A stretch of 64,000 nucleotides of DNA from Bacillota bacterium (GCA_023418925.1 JAEZYS010000002.1:149186-213185), one strand, 5' to 3'; counted from the stretch's first letter, positions 18,415-27,600 are shown. The notes: generated by a model not told the origin, from the sequence alone. Translations and numbers: made by a program.

Positions 18415-19404
18415 TTAATAATCGGATAAAAGTATATCCATTGTTTTTCTCTTCTGATCATCAAGTACATGAGCGTAACGATTAAGTGTAGTGCTTATAT
18501 CGGCATGTCCAAGAAGTACACTTAATGTTTTCACATCAACGCCCTTTTCTATTGCCCTGGTGGCAAACGTATGGCGCAATGCATGAAAGTTCGTATCATT
18601 AATGTTTGCTTCTGATACTATTCGTTTAAAAGCACTTTGCATTGTTTTTGGTTCTACCGGATGTCCGTATCTGAGAGAGAGAACAAAATCATCAGATTTA
18701 AGTTTTCTTTTTCCTAGTATTTTTAATGACCTATAATAATATTCTTCAAAATATTTTTGAACGTTATAATTAAACGGTATGTCTCTGACAGAACTGTCAC
18801 TTTTCGGAGTACCGACAACTATCTCTGTTTTGGTATCTCCGTCTATGGTGCATAATCTGTTAACTGTACGTCTTATATGCAGCATACTGTTGTTATAATC
18901 TATATCAGACCATTTAAGCCCCAGAACCTCGCCTAGGCGCAATCCTGTGGCTAGACTTATCATTGCACCTATATACAGCTTCTCATCTGTATGTCTGAGC
19001 GTAGCTACGAGCTGACGTTGTTCAGTCAAATCAAGAACACGCATGTTAGGTTTACTTTGTCTTGGAAGTTCTACAAATTCAGCATAATTTCTTTGCAGCA
19101 GTTCAAGTTCAACAGCCTTTTTCAAAGACTTATGCAGCATAAGCTTCATATTATGTAAAGTTTTTGGTGACAGCGGACCGCACTTTTTTCCGCCAAAGTC
19201 CATCCGGTTATTAAAAAATTCCTGAAGTAAATTAATATTTATTTCAGACAGCCTATACTTCCCTATTTGAGGAACGAAATGATTGTTAATATATCCTATA
19301 TAGCTAATGGCAGTTGACTGCTTTATATTTCTTTTAGCATATACCTCAAACCAATATTGCAACCATTCTTTCATAGTACCGTCTGCTTTTTCTAAATATT
19401 CCAT
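18415..19404 (-). CDS. int: Tyrosine-family site-specific integrase
   Basis: Integrates and excises the element. The 329 residues comprise an N-terminal SAM-like core-binding domain (about 15-110) and the catalytic domain (about 140-325). Catalytic residues seen are Arg in ATGLRLGEVLGLKW, HALRHTFATR, the second His in LLGHADISTT and the nucleophile Tyr in LNRYAHV. The ATG at 19404 is chosen because GGAG lies nine bases upstream. It is transcribed toward tRNA-fMet, the usual layout for an integrase beside its attachment site. No excisionase is recognised, although the adjacent ribbon-helix-helix gene is a candidate regulator. Confidence 0.95.
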   Translation of the reverse strand: MEYLEKADGTMKEWLQYWFEVYAKRNIKQSTAISYIGYINNHFVPQIGKYRLSEININLLQEFFNNRMDFGGKKCGPLSPKTLHNMKLMLHKSLKKAVELELLQRNYAEFVELPRQSKPNMRVLDLTEQRQLVATLRHTDEKLYIGAMISLATGLRLGEVLGLKWSDIDYNNSMLHIRRTVNRLCTIDGDTKTEIVVGTPKSDSSVRDIPFNYNVQKYFEEYYYRSLKILGKRKLKSDDFVLSLRYGHPVEPKTMQSAFKRIVSEANINDTNFHALRHTFATRAIEKGVDVKTLSVLLGHADISTTLNRYAHVLDDQKRKTMDILLSDY

Positions 19405-19493
19405 AATAATTATCTCCTCTATGCTTATTTGCGCAGACAAGTAATATTATAGCATGTTTAGATAATTTAACCAAAACTGTATTTAACAGGTAT

Positions 19494-19613
19494 GGAATAA
19501 CCAGATACGGAAAATCTAAATGTGGTTTTTACAGATGCGGAAAATCCAAATATGGAAAACCTAAATGTGGACTTTCCGAATTCGGATTTTCCAGATATGG
19601 AAAACCTAATTGT
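19494..19613. repeat. Eight tandem 15-bp repeats upstream of the integrase
   Basis: Eight units of exactly 15 bp, each starting GG, with consensus close to GGAAAACCTAAATGT. Units 6 and 7 carry the inverted form (GGACTTTCC, GGATTTTCC), and a CCGAATTCGG palindrome sits at 19577-19586. The + strand frame is open (Gly every fifth residue) but has no start codon or ribosome site, so a DNA-binding array is more likely than a protein. Confidence 0.85.
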
Positions 19614-19663
19614 GGTGAGAAGTACGCATTATAGGGGTTTGTATTCTTAATATTATTATTGAA

Positions 19664-19698
19664 TAAAAAAATCGCCCACTCCAAAACGGAATGAGCGA
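19664..19698 (-). terminator. Terminator after the ribbon-helix-helix gene
   Basis: An imperfect 11-bp stem (19672-19682 with 19688-19698) is followed on the minus strand by six Ts. It lies just after the small gene's stop codon. Confidence 0.75.
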
Positions 19699-19705
19699 AC
19701 TTGAT

Positions 19706-19969
19706 TTACTTAATATTCTTAATTACCTGAAATCCCTTTAATGCTCCGTCCTCAATTGGCTCACCCAACCACACCTGAAAATCTTTATCAGCCATTGCAC
19801 GGTCGAGAAGTTCCACTATTAATCCATTCAGACTTACCCCCTGTTTTTCGGCGAAGGCTTTGTATTCTTCCTTTTTCCCTTTGGGTACTCTTATTCTGAT
19901 ATCATCAGTACGTGCTTGCATGTATTTAATACTTGCTTGTTTTTGTGCATCCGTATATTTCGCTCCCAT
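19706..19969 (-). CDS. Ribbon-helix-helix DNA-binding protein
   Basis: A small regulator of 87 residues. The stretch DDIRIRVPKGKKEEYKAFAEK followed by GVSLNGLIVELLDRAMA fits a beta strand plus two helices of the Arc/MetJ/CopG fold. The N-terminus resembles phage and plasmid RHH proteins that begin KYTDAQKQASIKYM. GAGGTG lies five bases before the ATG. It could control the integrase or the divergent 20142 gene, or act as an antitoxin; no toxin is adjacent. Confidence 0.75.
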   Translation of the reverse strand: MGAKYTDAQKQASIKYMQARTDDIRIRVPKGKKEEYKAFAEKQGVSLNGLIVELLDRAMADKDFQVWLGEPIEDGALKGFQVIKNIK

Positions 19970-20062
19970 AATATCACCTCAAAATTATTATACCATTTTA
20001 TATATATGTACGCTATATACATAATAAACAAACAAAAACAATATCTTTGTACAATTTACCGC

Positions 20063-20091
20063 TTGTATATATAGGACATATATTATATAAT
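20063..20091 (+). promoter_or_regulatory. Promoter for the small genes at 20142 and 20381
   Basis: TTGTAT and TATAAT with a 17-bp spacer, 50 bp before the first start codon and divergent from the ribbon-helix-helix gene. Confidence 0.6.
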
Positions 20092-20141
20092 AAGATTATA
20101 GAAATAGCAATACAGTTAAAAGACAGAAAGAGGTTGAGTTT

Positions 20142-20330
20142 ATGAATATCGAAGAAGTTTGGTTTCATGATGGTGGACGTTGGGTTGGTAAATGTGATTG
20201 CTTTGCAAGAATTGAAGGTCAAAAAGGTTTAAAACCTATAACGCAAATTGAATGTTATGAATTCATTAATTCACTCGGTGTTAAATGTTACGGGGAAAAT
20301 AAAGAGGGTTATATTGTATATGGCAAATAG
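20142..20330 (+). CDS. Small unknown protein
   Basis: A 62-residue protein, not recognised. It has two cysteines close together (CDCF), a Gly/Trp-rich start (WFHDGGRWVGKCD) and an end rich in Tyr and Gly. AGAGGTTG precedes the ATG. It is followed 50 bp later by another small gene in the same direction, and both are closed by one terminator, so they probably form a two-gene operon. Confidence 0.55.
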   Translation: MNIEEVWFHDGGRWVGKCDCFARIEGQKGLKPITQIECYEFINSLGVKCYGENKEGYIVYGK

Positions 20331-20380
20331 TATTACTTCCGAGTGGAGCGGATAAACTCCTCAGAAAGGATGTTAATTTT

Positions 20381-20557
20381 ATGAGTAGGAGAAAAGTAAC
20401 AATTGATGAAGTAAGAAAAATAACTGGTGAAGATGATAAGTCTTTGGGTATATGTGCATTAGTTGATGTAGAAAATATGGGATTTTGCAAAGATGGTGTT
20501 ACACGTTGGTATCATTTTGATTTAGTTGGTGAACCAGTTGTATATTATAAATACTAA
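20381..20557 (+). CDS. Very small unknown protein
   Basis: A 58-residue protein starting MSRRKVTIDEVRKITGEDD and ending VGEPVVYYKY. AGAAAGGA lies nine bases before the ATG. It follows the 62-residue gene and precedes a good terminator. The composition is that of a real folded cytoplasmic protein. No family is recognised. Confidence 0.55.
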   Translation: MSRRKVTIDEVRKITGEDDKSLGICALVDVENMGFCKDGVTRWYHFDLVGEPVVYYKY

Positions 20558-20562
20558 CGATA

Positions 20563-20598
20563 AAAAAACCGCAGTGGAGATTCCCACTTGCGGTTTTT
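20563..20598 (+). terminator. Terminator after the small-gene pair
   Basis: AAAACCGCA pairs with TGCGGTTTT, and GTGG with CCAC across one bulge, ending in a T-run. Confidence 0.8.
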
Positions 20599-20612
20599 AC
20601 AAATCTTACAGC

Positions 20613-20639
20613 TATTAATTCCCCAGTGGGGAATTAATA
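20613..20639. repeat. Iterated palindrome, copy 1
   Basis: Core AATTCCCCA-G-TGGGGAATT with symmetry extended to 13-base arms. Intergenic, about 30 bp before the next promoter. Confidence 0.9.
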
Positions 20640-20665
20640 TATCCCTAAAATAATTTTATAATCAC

Positions 20666-20734
20666 TTGACAAAATAAAATTAATAATTATAATATAGTTA
20701 TGCAGTTAAATTTAGTTGCATAACTATATTATAA
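20666..20734 (+). promoter_or_regulatory. Promoter overlapped by an 18-bp inverted repeat (operator)
   Basis: TTGACA (20666-20671) and TATAAT (20688-20693) are 16 bp apart. A perfect inverted repeat with 18-base arms (20687-20704 and 20717-20734) begins on the -10 box and ends at the ribosome site AAAGGAG. As DNA it is a candidate operator, possibly for the encoded protein itself; as RNA it would mask the ribosome site. Confidence 0.7.
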
Positions 20735-20749
20735 AGGAGTGAATTTAAT

Positions 20750-21382
20750 ATGCTCACAAAAAGAAACACTGTTCAAAAAAGTTACAGAATCGAAGGAAGA
20801 TTAAATGGAGATTTGGAGTTACTTTCTCAGAAACTCGGTCGTCCTCAAAATGATTTGATTAACATTGCACTTAACCAACTTATGTTAGATAATATAGGAT
20901 GGTTTGTAGAAGATTACTTGAATGACATGCTTGAAGACTTCTTGTCAGGCAAAGTAATGGAACAAGAAATTGTAACAGACAATTTACGTTTTCATGTAAT
21001 TAACAAAGGCGACAGTATAAAAATTGATTATGACATTAAAACTCCGAGTTTTACTGAGAGCTGCAACAACGGATTTTATGTTGGTGGTAAAATTGGAATG
21101 GAAATGATACAGCATGACCTTACTCAGATTGCCTTGAAAATCGGTACTTCTTCCGAACAAATTCAGGGATACCTAAAAAAACGATTTGATTACATTTTTT
21201 CAGAACAAGCAAAATGCCAAAAATTTGACGTAGAAAAATACATGGATCAATGTTATGGACTGGAAACAAAAGATGAACTATACGAAAGTCTTTCACGATA
21301 CACCATTTCCCAAGAATCTCGACAAGCGGCTCAAGAAGAAAGAAGAAAAAACACTAAGGAGAGTGATTGTAATGCTGATTAA
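20750..21382 (+). CDS. Unknown protein with RHH-like N-terminus
   Basis: A 210-residue soluble protein. The first about 50 residues (KSYRIEGRLNGDLELLSQKLGRPQNDLINIALNQLML, in shorter parts YRIEGRL and NDLINIALNQLM) look like a ribbon-helix-helix DNA-binding fold. The rest is mixed alpha/beta with a basic, Gln/Arg-rich end. AAAGGAGTG precedes the ATG. A perfect 18-bp inverted repeat at its promoter is consistent with self-repression. The stop overlaps the next gene by 11 bases. No known family is assigned. Confidence 0.72.
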   Translation: MLTKRNTVQKSYRIEGRLNGDLELLSQKLGRPQNDLINIALNQLMLDNIGWFVEDYLNDMLEDFLSGKVMEQEIVTDNLRFHVINKGDSIKIDYDIKTPSFTESCNNGFYVGGKIGMEMIQHDLTQIALKIGTSSEQIQGYLKKRFDYIFSEQAKCQKFDVEKYMDQCYGLETKDELYESLSRYTISQESRQAAQEERRKNTKESDCNAD

Positions 21383-21572
21383 AGTATTCCCTATTGACAT
21401 TGAACATCCTGTGCATCTTTGGACTTATCGCAGTTTTCAAGAAAGATTAAACGGAGTATGTAAAGGACACGAGATAAGTGGCAACTTAATACTGAGTAAA
21501 GTTTATGACATTCCGCAGCCGTTTGATCCAAAAATACTCAAGGAGTATGGTTTAGATTATGCAAAAGTATAA
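21372..21572 (+). CDS. Small unknown protein coupled to the RHH-like gene
   Basis: A 66-residue protein beginning MLIKVFPIDIEHPVHLW, not recognised. It starts inside the last codons of the preceding gene, with AAGGAGAG about ten bases upstream, so the two are translationally coupled and may act together. An in-frame start upstream would run through the preceding gene and is rejected. Confidence 0.6.
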   Translation: MLIKVFPIDIEHPVHLWTYRSFQERLNGVCKGHEISGNLILSKVYDIPQPFDPKILKEYGLDYAKV

Positions 21573-21586
21573 TTGATTTGTCTTTC

Positions 21587-21614
21587 TTGACACACCTATT
21601 TAATTGAGTATAAT
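21587..21614 (+). promoter_or_regulatory. Promoter before the 21685 gene
   Basis: TTGACA (21587-21592) and TATAAT (21609-21614) with a 16-bp spacer. A palindrome copy lies in the resulting leader. Confidence 0.7.
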
Positions 21615-21637
21615 TAAATTTAGAAACAATTACTATT

Positions 21638-21658
21638 GTATTCCCCACTGGGGAATAC
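21638..21658. repeat. Iterated palindrome, copy 2
   Basis: GTATTCCCCA-C-TGGGGAATAC, perfect over 21 bp, in the untranslated leader of the 21685 gene, 27 bp before its start codon. Confidence 0.9.
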
Positions 21659-21684
21659 TCTTTAATGAAAGAGTGGTGTATATT

Positions 21685-22086
21685 ATGTCAAGAAAATTTT
21701 TCCTTGATGGTAAAAATCGAACCACTTTTGATGTATTCAAAAGCAATATTTGTCATCGTGTTAAAGACAACGGTGATATCCCTTTTATTATTGAAGTTCT
21801 CCAATCAAATGTAATTTTTGATTACTTTGAGAAGAAGTGGCATGCAGAATGTCTTTACCTGCTTGCAATGCTTGACTATATAAGCAAAGAAAACGATATT
21901 CCACTTTGTGCAGATTATAACCATTTAAGACAATGTAAGTTACCGGAGATAGTATATCCACAAGGTATTATCCTACTTGCATCCGTCACTAACAACGAAC
22001 AAATTAAAGTAGATAGCTTTAATAATTCTATAAGTGAGTTTAAACGCTTCAACATTGTTGAAAACGAGATAAGAAATGTTGTATAG
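21685..22086 (+). CDS. Unknown soluble protein
   Basis: A 133-residue protein of mixed helix and strand without membrane segments; no family is recognised. An upstream in-frame start at 21604 would translate the palindrome (IPHWGI). I prefer the ATG at 21685 because GAGTGGTG lies just upstream and the promoter's expected transcript starts after 21604. Its own promoter suggests an independent unit between the RHH-like pair and the Fic gene. Confidence 0.65.
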   Translation: MSRKFFLDGKNRTTFDVFKSNICHRVKDNGDIPFIIEVLQSNVIFDYFEKKWHAECLYLLAMLDYISKENDIPLCADYNHLRQCKLPEIVYPQGIILLASVTNNEQIKVDSFNNSISEFKRFNIVENEIRNVV

Positions 22087-22144
22087 CTGTATTTTATTTA
22101 CTTAATATAAAACAATCATATATAAAATTCTGATATCGCAAGAT

Positions 22145-22163
22145 AATTCCCCAGTGGGGAATT
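22145..22163. repeat. Iterated palindrome, copy 3
   Basis: AATTCCCCA-G-TGGGGAATT, perfect 19 bp, 33 bp before the Fic gene start codon. Confidence 0.9.
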
Positions 22164-22196
22164 TATATTATTTATTAAAGCAAGGAGCGTGACATT

Positions 22197-23054
22197 ATGG
22201 ATGCAAAATACAATATGACGGTTGAAGAAAATATTTTTGTTGCCAAAAGAAATATTGTTGATTATATATGGAAATCAGCGCGTTTAGAGGGAATTAACGT
22301 TACATTTCCTCAAACCTATGCAATAATTGAAAAAGCTAGAGTTACTGGTGTCGATGTTGATGATATATTAAAAATAACAAATTTAAAAAGAGCTTGGCAA
22401 ATAGTATTTGATAATATAGAAACACCATTGACTTTAGACCTCATATGCAAAATACATGGCGAAGTAGCACGTGACGAAGCTCTGAAGTGGGGTGAATTAC
22501 GTACAGGCAGAGTATATATTTCAGGAACAGAATATATTCCCCCAATACCTGATAAGTGCAACGTTGAGAAAGAATTACTAAGATTGAATGAAATAGAACA
22601 CCCAACCGAAAGAGCTATTGAAACTATGTTTTGGGGCATGAAAAGCCAATTGTTCTGGGACGGCAATAAGCGTGTATCTATGCTTGCCGCAAACAAAATA
22701 ATGATTGAAAACGGTTGTGGAATAATTTCTATACCAAATGATCAGTTAGAAAAGTTCAACGATGTACTATGCGATTTTTATTCAAATAACACTTTATCTG
22801 AAGCAAAAAAATTTGTATACGACAGTTGCATAGATGGTATAGATTTTCGCACCCAGGAACGATATAACAAGGAACAAGATAAAAATCCTCAATCGGTAGA
22901 ATCTCTTGCAGCTGCTGCTAATAAAAAGTATGAGGAAAGCAAAAAGCAAACATTATCCTCTGTTCTCAAGACAGTAAGTCAAGTGCATACGGAATTACAA
23001 GATAACCCTATTCTTCCTAACAAGCAAATAAAGAATTCTGATATTGAAAGATAA
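22197..23054 (+). CDS. Fic-domain protein with glutamine in place of the motif histidine
   Basis: Fic enzymes usually transfer AMP or another nucleotide part to target proteins. The 285 residues carry an N-terminal inhibitory-helix motif S27-A-R-L-E31-G32, matching (S/T)xxxE(G/N) of class II Fic proteins. The core motif reads Q151-LFWDGNKR-V, so the usual catalytic His of HxFxDGNxR is Gln. The C-terminal tail (about 215-285) is polar, Lys/Gln-rich and probably disordered. AAGGAGCG lies seven bases before the ATG. Palindrome copies flank the gene on both sides, one overlapping its stop codon. Whether it is inactive, or uses another chemistry, cannot be told from sequence. Confidence 0.88.
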   Translation: MDAKYNMTVEENIFVAKRNIVDYIWKSARLEGINVTFPQTYAIIEKARVTGVDVDDILKITNLKRAWQIVFDNIETPLTLDLICKIHGEVARDEALKWGELRTGRVYISGTEYIPPIPDKCNVEKELLRLNEIEHPTERAIETMFWGMKSQLFWDGNKRVSMLAANKIMIENGCGIISIPNDQLEKFNDVLCDFYSNNTLSEAKKFVYDSCIDGIDFRTQERYNKEQDKNPQSVESLAAAANKKYEESKKQTLSSVLKTVSQVHTELQDNPILPNKQIKNSDIER

Positions 23055-23072
23055 TTCCCCACTGGGGAATTA
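23052..23072. repeat. Iterated palindrome, copy 4
   Basis: TAATTCCCCA-C-TGGGGAATTA, perfect 21 bp, with its first three bases forming the Fic gene stop codon. Confidence 0.9.
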
Positions 23073-23073
23073 A

Positions 23074-23101
23074 AAAAGACCGCTGAATCCAGCGGTCTTT
23101 T
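23074..23101. terminator. Bidirectional terminator after the Fic gene
   Basis: A perfect 12-bp stem AAAAGACCGCTG/CAGCGGTCTTTT with a 4-base loop serves the Fic gene and the convergent 23105 gene. Confidence 0.9.
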
Positions 23102-23104
23102 GCC

Positions 23105-24025
23105 TTAATTAATCTCCGGCATAAGTTCTGTAGCAATGTCAAGCAACCATTGCTGACGGTTCTTTTCATTATCGATTTTGTTTATCAAATTCACAAAATA
23201 GGTTTCACTGAATTCTATGGTTCTTTTATAAAGGATATCACCCGATATCAGATCGTCAACATAGAAATCCATACTTTCACATAAAGTCTCTCCATCGGTA
23301 GCCTTCTGCCTGTGATTTGTAAAACGAAATTGTAGCATCAAAAAACTATCCTTATTATCAAGCCTTGCATATATTCTATCTGATATATTATCATCTGTTT
23401 TAGACGGTTCAACAAAGTTGACGTTCGGATGAATCACAATTGCATTATACAATTCAGAGCCGACCAAAAATTTTTCTCCCCATATATTTTGCTGCTGCAT
23501 TCCTCGATACGCAAATACATACGGCAAATTAGCTTCAGTCAGCCAAGGGTAACAATATACATGACTTTTTAAATACTGCGTTAATGCAACTCTCCAAAAT
23601 CTAGTACTGAATTTAACTTCAAACTCATGGCTTAAAATATAAACTACTCTGTCGAATTGATTCTTTAGTAAATTATAAAGTTCAATTACTCCATCATCAA
23701 TTTCAAGTAGATCTTTTTCATTTGGTTCCCGATAATCTTTTCTTTTTGCAAAAGGGCAGTACTCATATTTCTGTTGATTCCACACAGGCAATCCCTTAAT
23801 GTATTTACCCGCGTGTGCTCCATGTGGTCTTACTTTAATTTCACGTTCTATACCTTTTAATAAAATAGGGTTCAAGCATGATGGACATATACCATATGCT
23901 GAAAGTCCTCCAGATTCGTTGGATTGCTCAAAAGGCTGTAGTCGCCCGGTATGTACTTCAAAATTTTTGCTTGTAATCTCATATCGAGGTGCAAGATGCG
24001 AAGCTTCAGTTTTAAAATATTTCAT
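23105..24025 (-). CDS. Unknown protein with CxxC and further cysteine
   Basis: A 306-residue cytoplasmic protein of unrecognised family. Near residue 45 it has GICPSCLNPILLKG, and near 85 YEYCPFAKR, which together could bind a metal ion. Aromatic-rich segments follow (VYCYPWLTEANLPYVFAYRG). It overlaps the preceding small gene by four bases (ATGA), so the two are cotranslated. It ends at the terminator shared with the Fic gene. A defence or regulatory role is possible on context alone and is not supported by a motif. Confidence 0.7.
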   Translation of the reverse strand: MKYFKTEASHLAPRYEITSKNFEVHTGRLQPFEQSNESGGLSAYGICPSCLNPILLKGIEREIKVRPHGAHAGKYIKGLPVWNQQKYEYCPFAKRKDYREPNEKDLLEIDDGVIELYNLLKNQFDRVVYILSHEFEVKFSTRFWRVALTQYLKSHVYCYPWLTEANLPYVFAYRGMQQQNIWGEKFLVGSELYNAIVIHPNVNFVEPSKTDDNISDRIYARLDNKDSFLMLQFRFTNHRQKATDGETLCESMDFYVDDLISGDILYKRTIEFSETYFVNLINKIDNEKNRQQWLLDIATELMPEIN

Positions 24026-24327
24026 TTACTACTTCCTCTGCTATTAGAATCATAGTTAAAATTACAGATGTTTTCATTGAAATTGAATTTGGTATTCAAT
24101 GCAAAGTCTACATCAGCAAGCCAACTCTGCGGAAGCTTCGGCAAATCTCCATTCTCTATTGCAAATGCAAGACACTGCATTACTGTGATAAGTCCCATTG
24201 AAAACTCATGATCCTTGTCACGCAGCATAAACACAACATGCTCAAAGCAGTTATCACAATATACTCTTTCTGCCATCTCAAGTTCCGCACGATTAAAAAA
24301 AATATCCTTTTGATTCATTTCATCCAT
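24022..24327 (-). CDS. Small unknown protein overlapping the cysteine protein gene
   Basis: A 101-residue protein, acidic and mostly helical, with a CDNC pair near residue 25. Its stop overlaps the start of the 306-residue gene. No strong ribosome site is obvious (AAAGGATT region, about nine bases away). No family is recognised. It and its partner form a two-gene unit between the Fic gene and the giant methylase-helicase. Confidence 0.65.
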   Translation of the reverse strand: MDEMNQKDIFFNRAELEMAERVYCDNCFEHVVFMLRDKDHEFSMGLITVMQCLAFAIENGDLPKLPQSWLADVDFALNTKFNFNENICNFNYDSNSRGSSK

Positions 24328-24380
24328 ATTATATAATCCTTTCGCATTTTAGCATAAATATGTTATTTCGTCAACAAATA

Positions 24381-24410
24381 TCTGAGGAGTAACATCTGTC
24401 ACTCCTCAGA
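24381..24410. terminator. Hairpin after the giant methylase-helicase gene
   Basis: A perfect 10-bp stem TCTGAGGAGT/ACTCCTCAGA (24381-24390 with 24401-24410) lies directly beyond palindrome copy 5. It has no long T-run, so terminator function is probable rather than certain. Confidence 0.55.
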
Positions 24411-24688
24411 CATTCCCCACTGGGGAATTATCTCTCAGCAACTTGTAAATCACGTTTCGGTGTTTCCTTTTCTTTTTCAGAAATACGCTCATATCCTTGC
24501 TGTTCAATGTTTTCAAGCCAAGTCAGAGTAAAGTCATTACAGTCAGCTTGTTTTTCAGGAGAATTTGTGTATACTTCATATATTCCCAAGCCACTATTCT
24601 CATATTCTACAGCAGTAGCAGTACGTTTTTCCCTGTCAATCTCATATGTAATCATAGGATCATACATGAGATCTCCGTTCTGAACATA
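24411..24688 (-). repeat. Duplicated gene tail, copy A (pairs with 40185-40462)
   Basis: About 278 bp nearly identical to 40185-40462 in the same orientation, covering the last roughly 86 codons, the stop codon and the flanking palindrome. The two protein tails differ at only a handful of residues. Outside these limits the sequences are unrelated. Confidence 0.9.
24412..24428. repeat. Iterated palindrome, copy 5
   Basis: ATTCCCCA-C-TGGGGAAT, 17 bp, touching the stop codon of the giant gene and included in the duplicated tail. Confidence 0.88.
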
Positions 24689-27600
24689 TCTTTCAAGTCC
24701 TTGCTTGTCAAACCACTCATCAGATACATCCTGTCTAAGTACACCATTATTTTCAACGCAGCAAGCTTCATTCGTTACATTTCCAAGCTCATCGGTTCTG
24801 TGAATGAGAATTATATCTTCTGGCTGTATCAGTCCATACTCTTCCTTGTCATAATTCTTCGGTAAGGTTTTTTCTGAACTGAATTTTTTAAGAATGCTTT
24901 CGTGATTCATCTTTCCGATTAGTTTATCTGAAAAAGCAAGAGAATAATCTCCGTATTCATCCTTCTTATATACTCTGTAGCTATTAGGATTTGAATCTTT
25001 ATACGGAGTAGATAAGTCGCAGAAAATCATTTGAACGCCACGTTTTTCAGCTGTTTCGTTATAAATTTCGGTTACCTTTTTAACACATGTATTTACCTTT
25101 GAATTTGGTTCATCAGGGGCATTGGGATCCATTAGTCTTAAATCAAGTCCTACTTTCTTTCCATCAATAGTAAGCTTGAGCATGTTATCTTCTGTAGGAA
25201 GAACACCACCGACACGAATTATTTTAGCTCTGTCGCTGATTTTCTTCATTTCACGTTTAATTGCTCTTGAAGCAGGAACTACTACATTTTCAACCTCTGA
25301 ATCAGGTCTTTCAAGATTCATCATATCAGCCGTCTTTATATCAGCACACTCCCTATACATTGTCATGAGCTGCTCAACGCATGAATAATTCTGAATTCGT
25401 GTTTTCATCTGGAATTTACCATCACATTCAGGCTTGAGTTCCATAGACTGCACACACTCTGCAAAAATACTTGCCCAGTTGTCAAATGTTTTTATTCCGG
25501 CTTCGGCAAGCTTATCAGCTTGTAGATAGCGCATGATTGTGTATAACTCTGTCATACTGTTGCTGACAGGTGTTCCACTTGCGAAAACAACACCCTTATT
25601 GTCAGTTACCTCATTCAGATACTTGCACTTTGTAAGCAGCGCAAACGCGCGTCCTGAACCCTTTGTGCCAAGTCCTGCAACATTTCGCATTTTTGAATGT
25701 ATATCCAGGTTCTTGTACATATGAGACTCATCAATGAAAAGTTTGTCTATGCCAAGACGTTCAAAAGAAATAACATTATCATCGCTGACTTTATCCTGAA
25801 GTTTTTTAAGGGAAGCTTCTTTGTTTTTTATTGATTGTTCAATTTGCTTTACTGAAAAGCTCTTTTTGTTTCCTGAAGCTTCGGCTTTCATTTCTTCAAG
25901 CGCATTTCTAAGCTGTTCAAGTTCATCGTTAAGATACTTTTCCTCAAGATCTTTTGACAGATGTATTCTGTCAAACTGCGAATGTCCGAGAATAACTGCA
26001 TCAAAATCTCCTGTTGCTATCTTTGCCATAAGTGTACGTCTGTTTTCTTTTTCAAAGTCCTTTTTAGTTGCAACAAGAATGTTTGCATTAGGATAAAGAA
26101 GTCTGAAATCAGCTGCAAATTGCTCTGTAAGGCTGTTTGGAACAGCAAACATAGATTTATTGTGCAAGCCTAAACGCTTGCCCTCCATTGCTATTGCAAT
26201 CATTTCAAAGGTTTTTCCTGCACCAACTTCATGAGCAAGTAATGTATTTCCGCTATAAAGCCCTCTTGCTATCGCATTTTTCTGGTGCGATCTCAATTCT
26301 ATTGTTGGATTTATACCAACAAAATTGAGTTTATCTCCATCATATTCTCTTAAACGGACGGAGTTAAATTTCTCGTTAAATATTTTTACAAGTTTCTCAC
26401 GACGTTCAGGATCTTTAAAAGCCCATTCCGAAAAGACTCTCTTCATATCTTGCTGTTTTTGCTGAGCAATTGTTGATTTTTCATGGTCAACAACACGGAC
26501 CGGCTTTCCATCCTGACCATAAACTGGTCTGTTGTTTTCATCTGTTTTATCTCGCTTAACATTAACAGGCTTCATATTAAGAGTTGCTTCAAGTATTTCG
26601 TAAGCATTCATTTCTGGAGTTCCGAAAATTTGAGTAACCTCTGAATTGTAATAGTTGTTTTTGTAGCCGGAGACATTCCATTTATCAGTATATTCCGAAT
26701 ATTTAACCTCTAGAGTTTTAGCTGTTTGATATGGTACTTTAAATACTTCAAGCGCAAACTGCTGAACATATTCAGGAGGTATCCAGGCAGCACCTAGTTT
26801 TGCATCTATGTCGGCTGCATCTACTAAAGGTGGCAATGCCATTTTGAGTGCTTCACGGTTTTTGGTGAAATCATAATCAACAAAAGCTGTTGGAACTAGA
26901 TCAAGTCTTTCAAGCTTCTTGCGTATATTACCTGTTAGATACTCATCTGCTGTAACATATATTGGCTCACCATTACTATCATTATCTGGTGAACGGAAGA
27001 TTTTATCACCAAGCTCTGCAATAAGTGTTTCTTTATCCTTGCCCGTCAGCTGCTGCATATAGTCAAAATCAACCTTTGCTTTTTCTGCAACAGAAAGAAC
27101 TAACGCATCAGCTGCAAGAGTTACATGCTCTGATAATATCTTTGGCTTAATTGTATTTTTGACAAAAATATCTGCCTTTCCTACATACTTTCCATCATTA
27201 TCGTAATTTTCAAGGCTTACGAGCAAATGATAAGTGTTGTCGGAAGCAAAAGCAGCTTTGTTTTGCTTTGTATTAATGCGCCCGAATTCATTTACAAAAT
27301 TATCATACTGAGCATTAAGAGACTTTCTTACTGTTTCTATCTGCTCTGCGTTATGATTATCTGTATTGCTTATTTCCAGATCTAGCAGTTCATGTACAGT
27401 ATTTCTCATATGTACCATAGCTTTGCCACGGCTTGCAATCTTTTCATTATCAATGAGCTTCATTGTGTCACCATCTGCACGGTAATACAGCTTATCATCA
27501 ACAACGGTATAGCTGAAAAAAGAAGAATCAGGGCTAGCATCTATTTCATTATCATTCTTTTCAGCAGTATAAAAAGCTTTTTCTGTGTTTATCTCACCCT

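Noticed and set aside
19494..19613. Repeat array considered as a CRISPR
   Set aside because: Units are 15 bp and directly adjacent with no spacers, and no cas genes are nearby.
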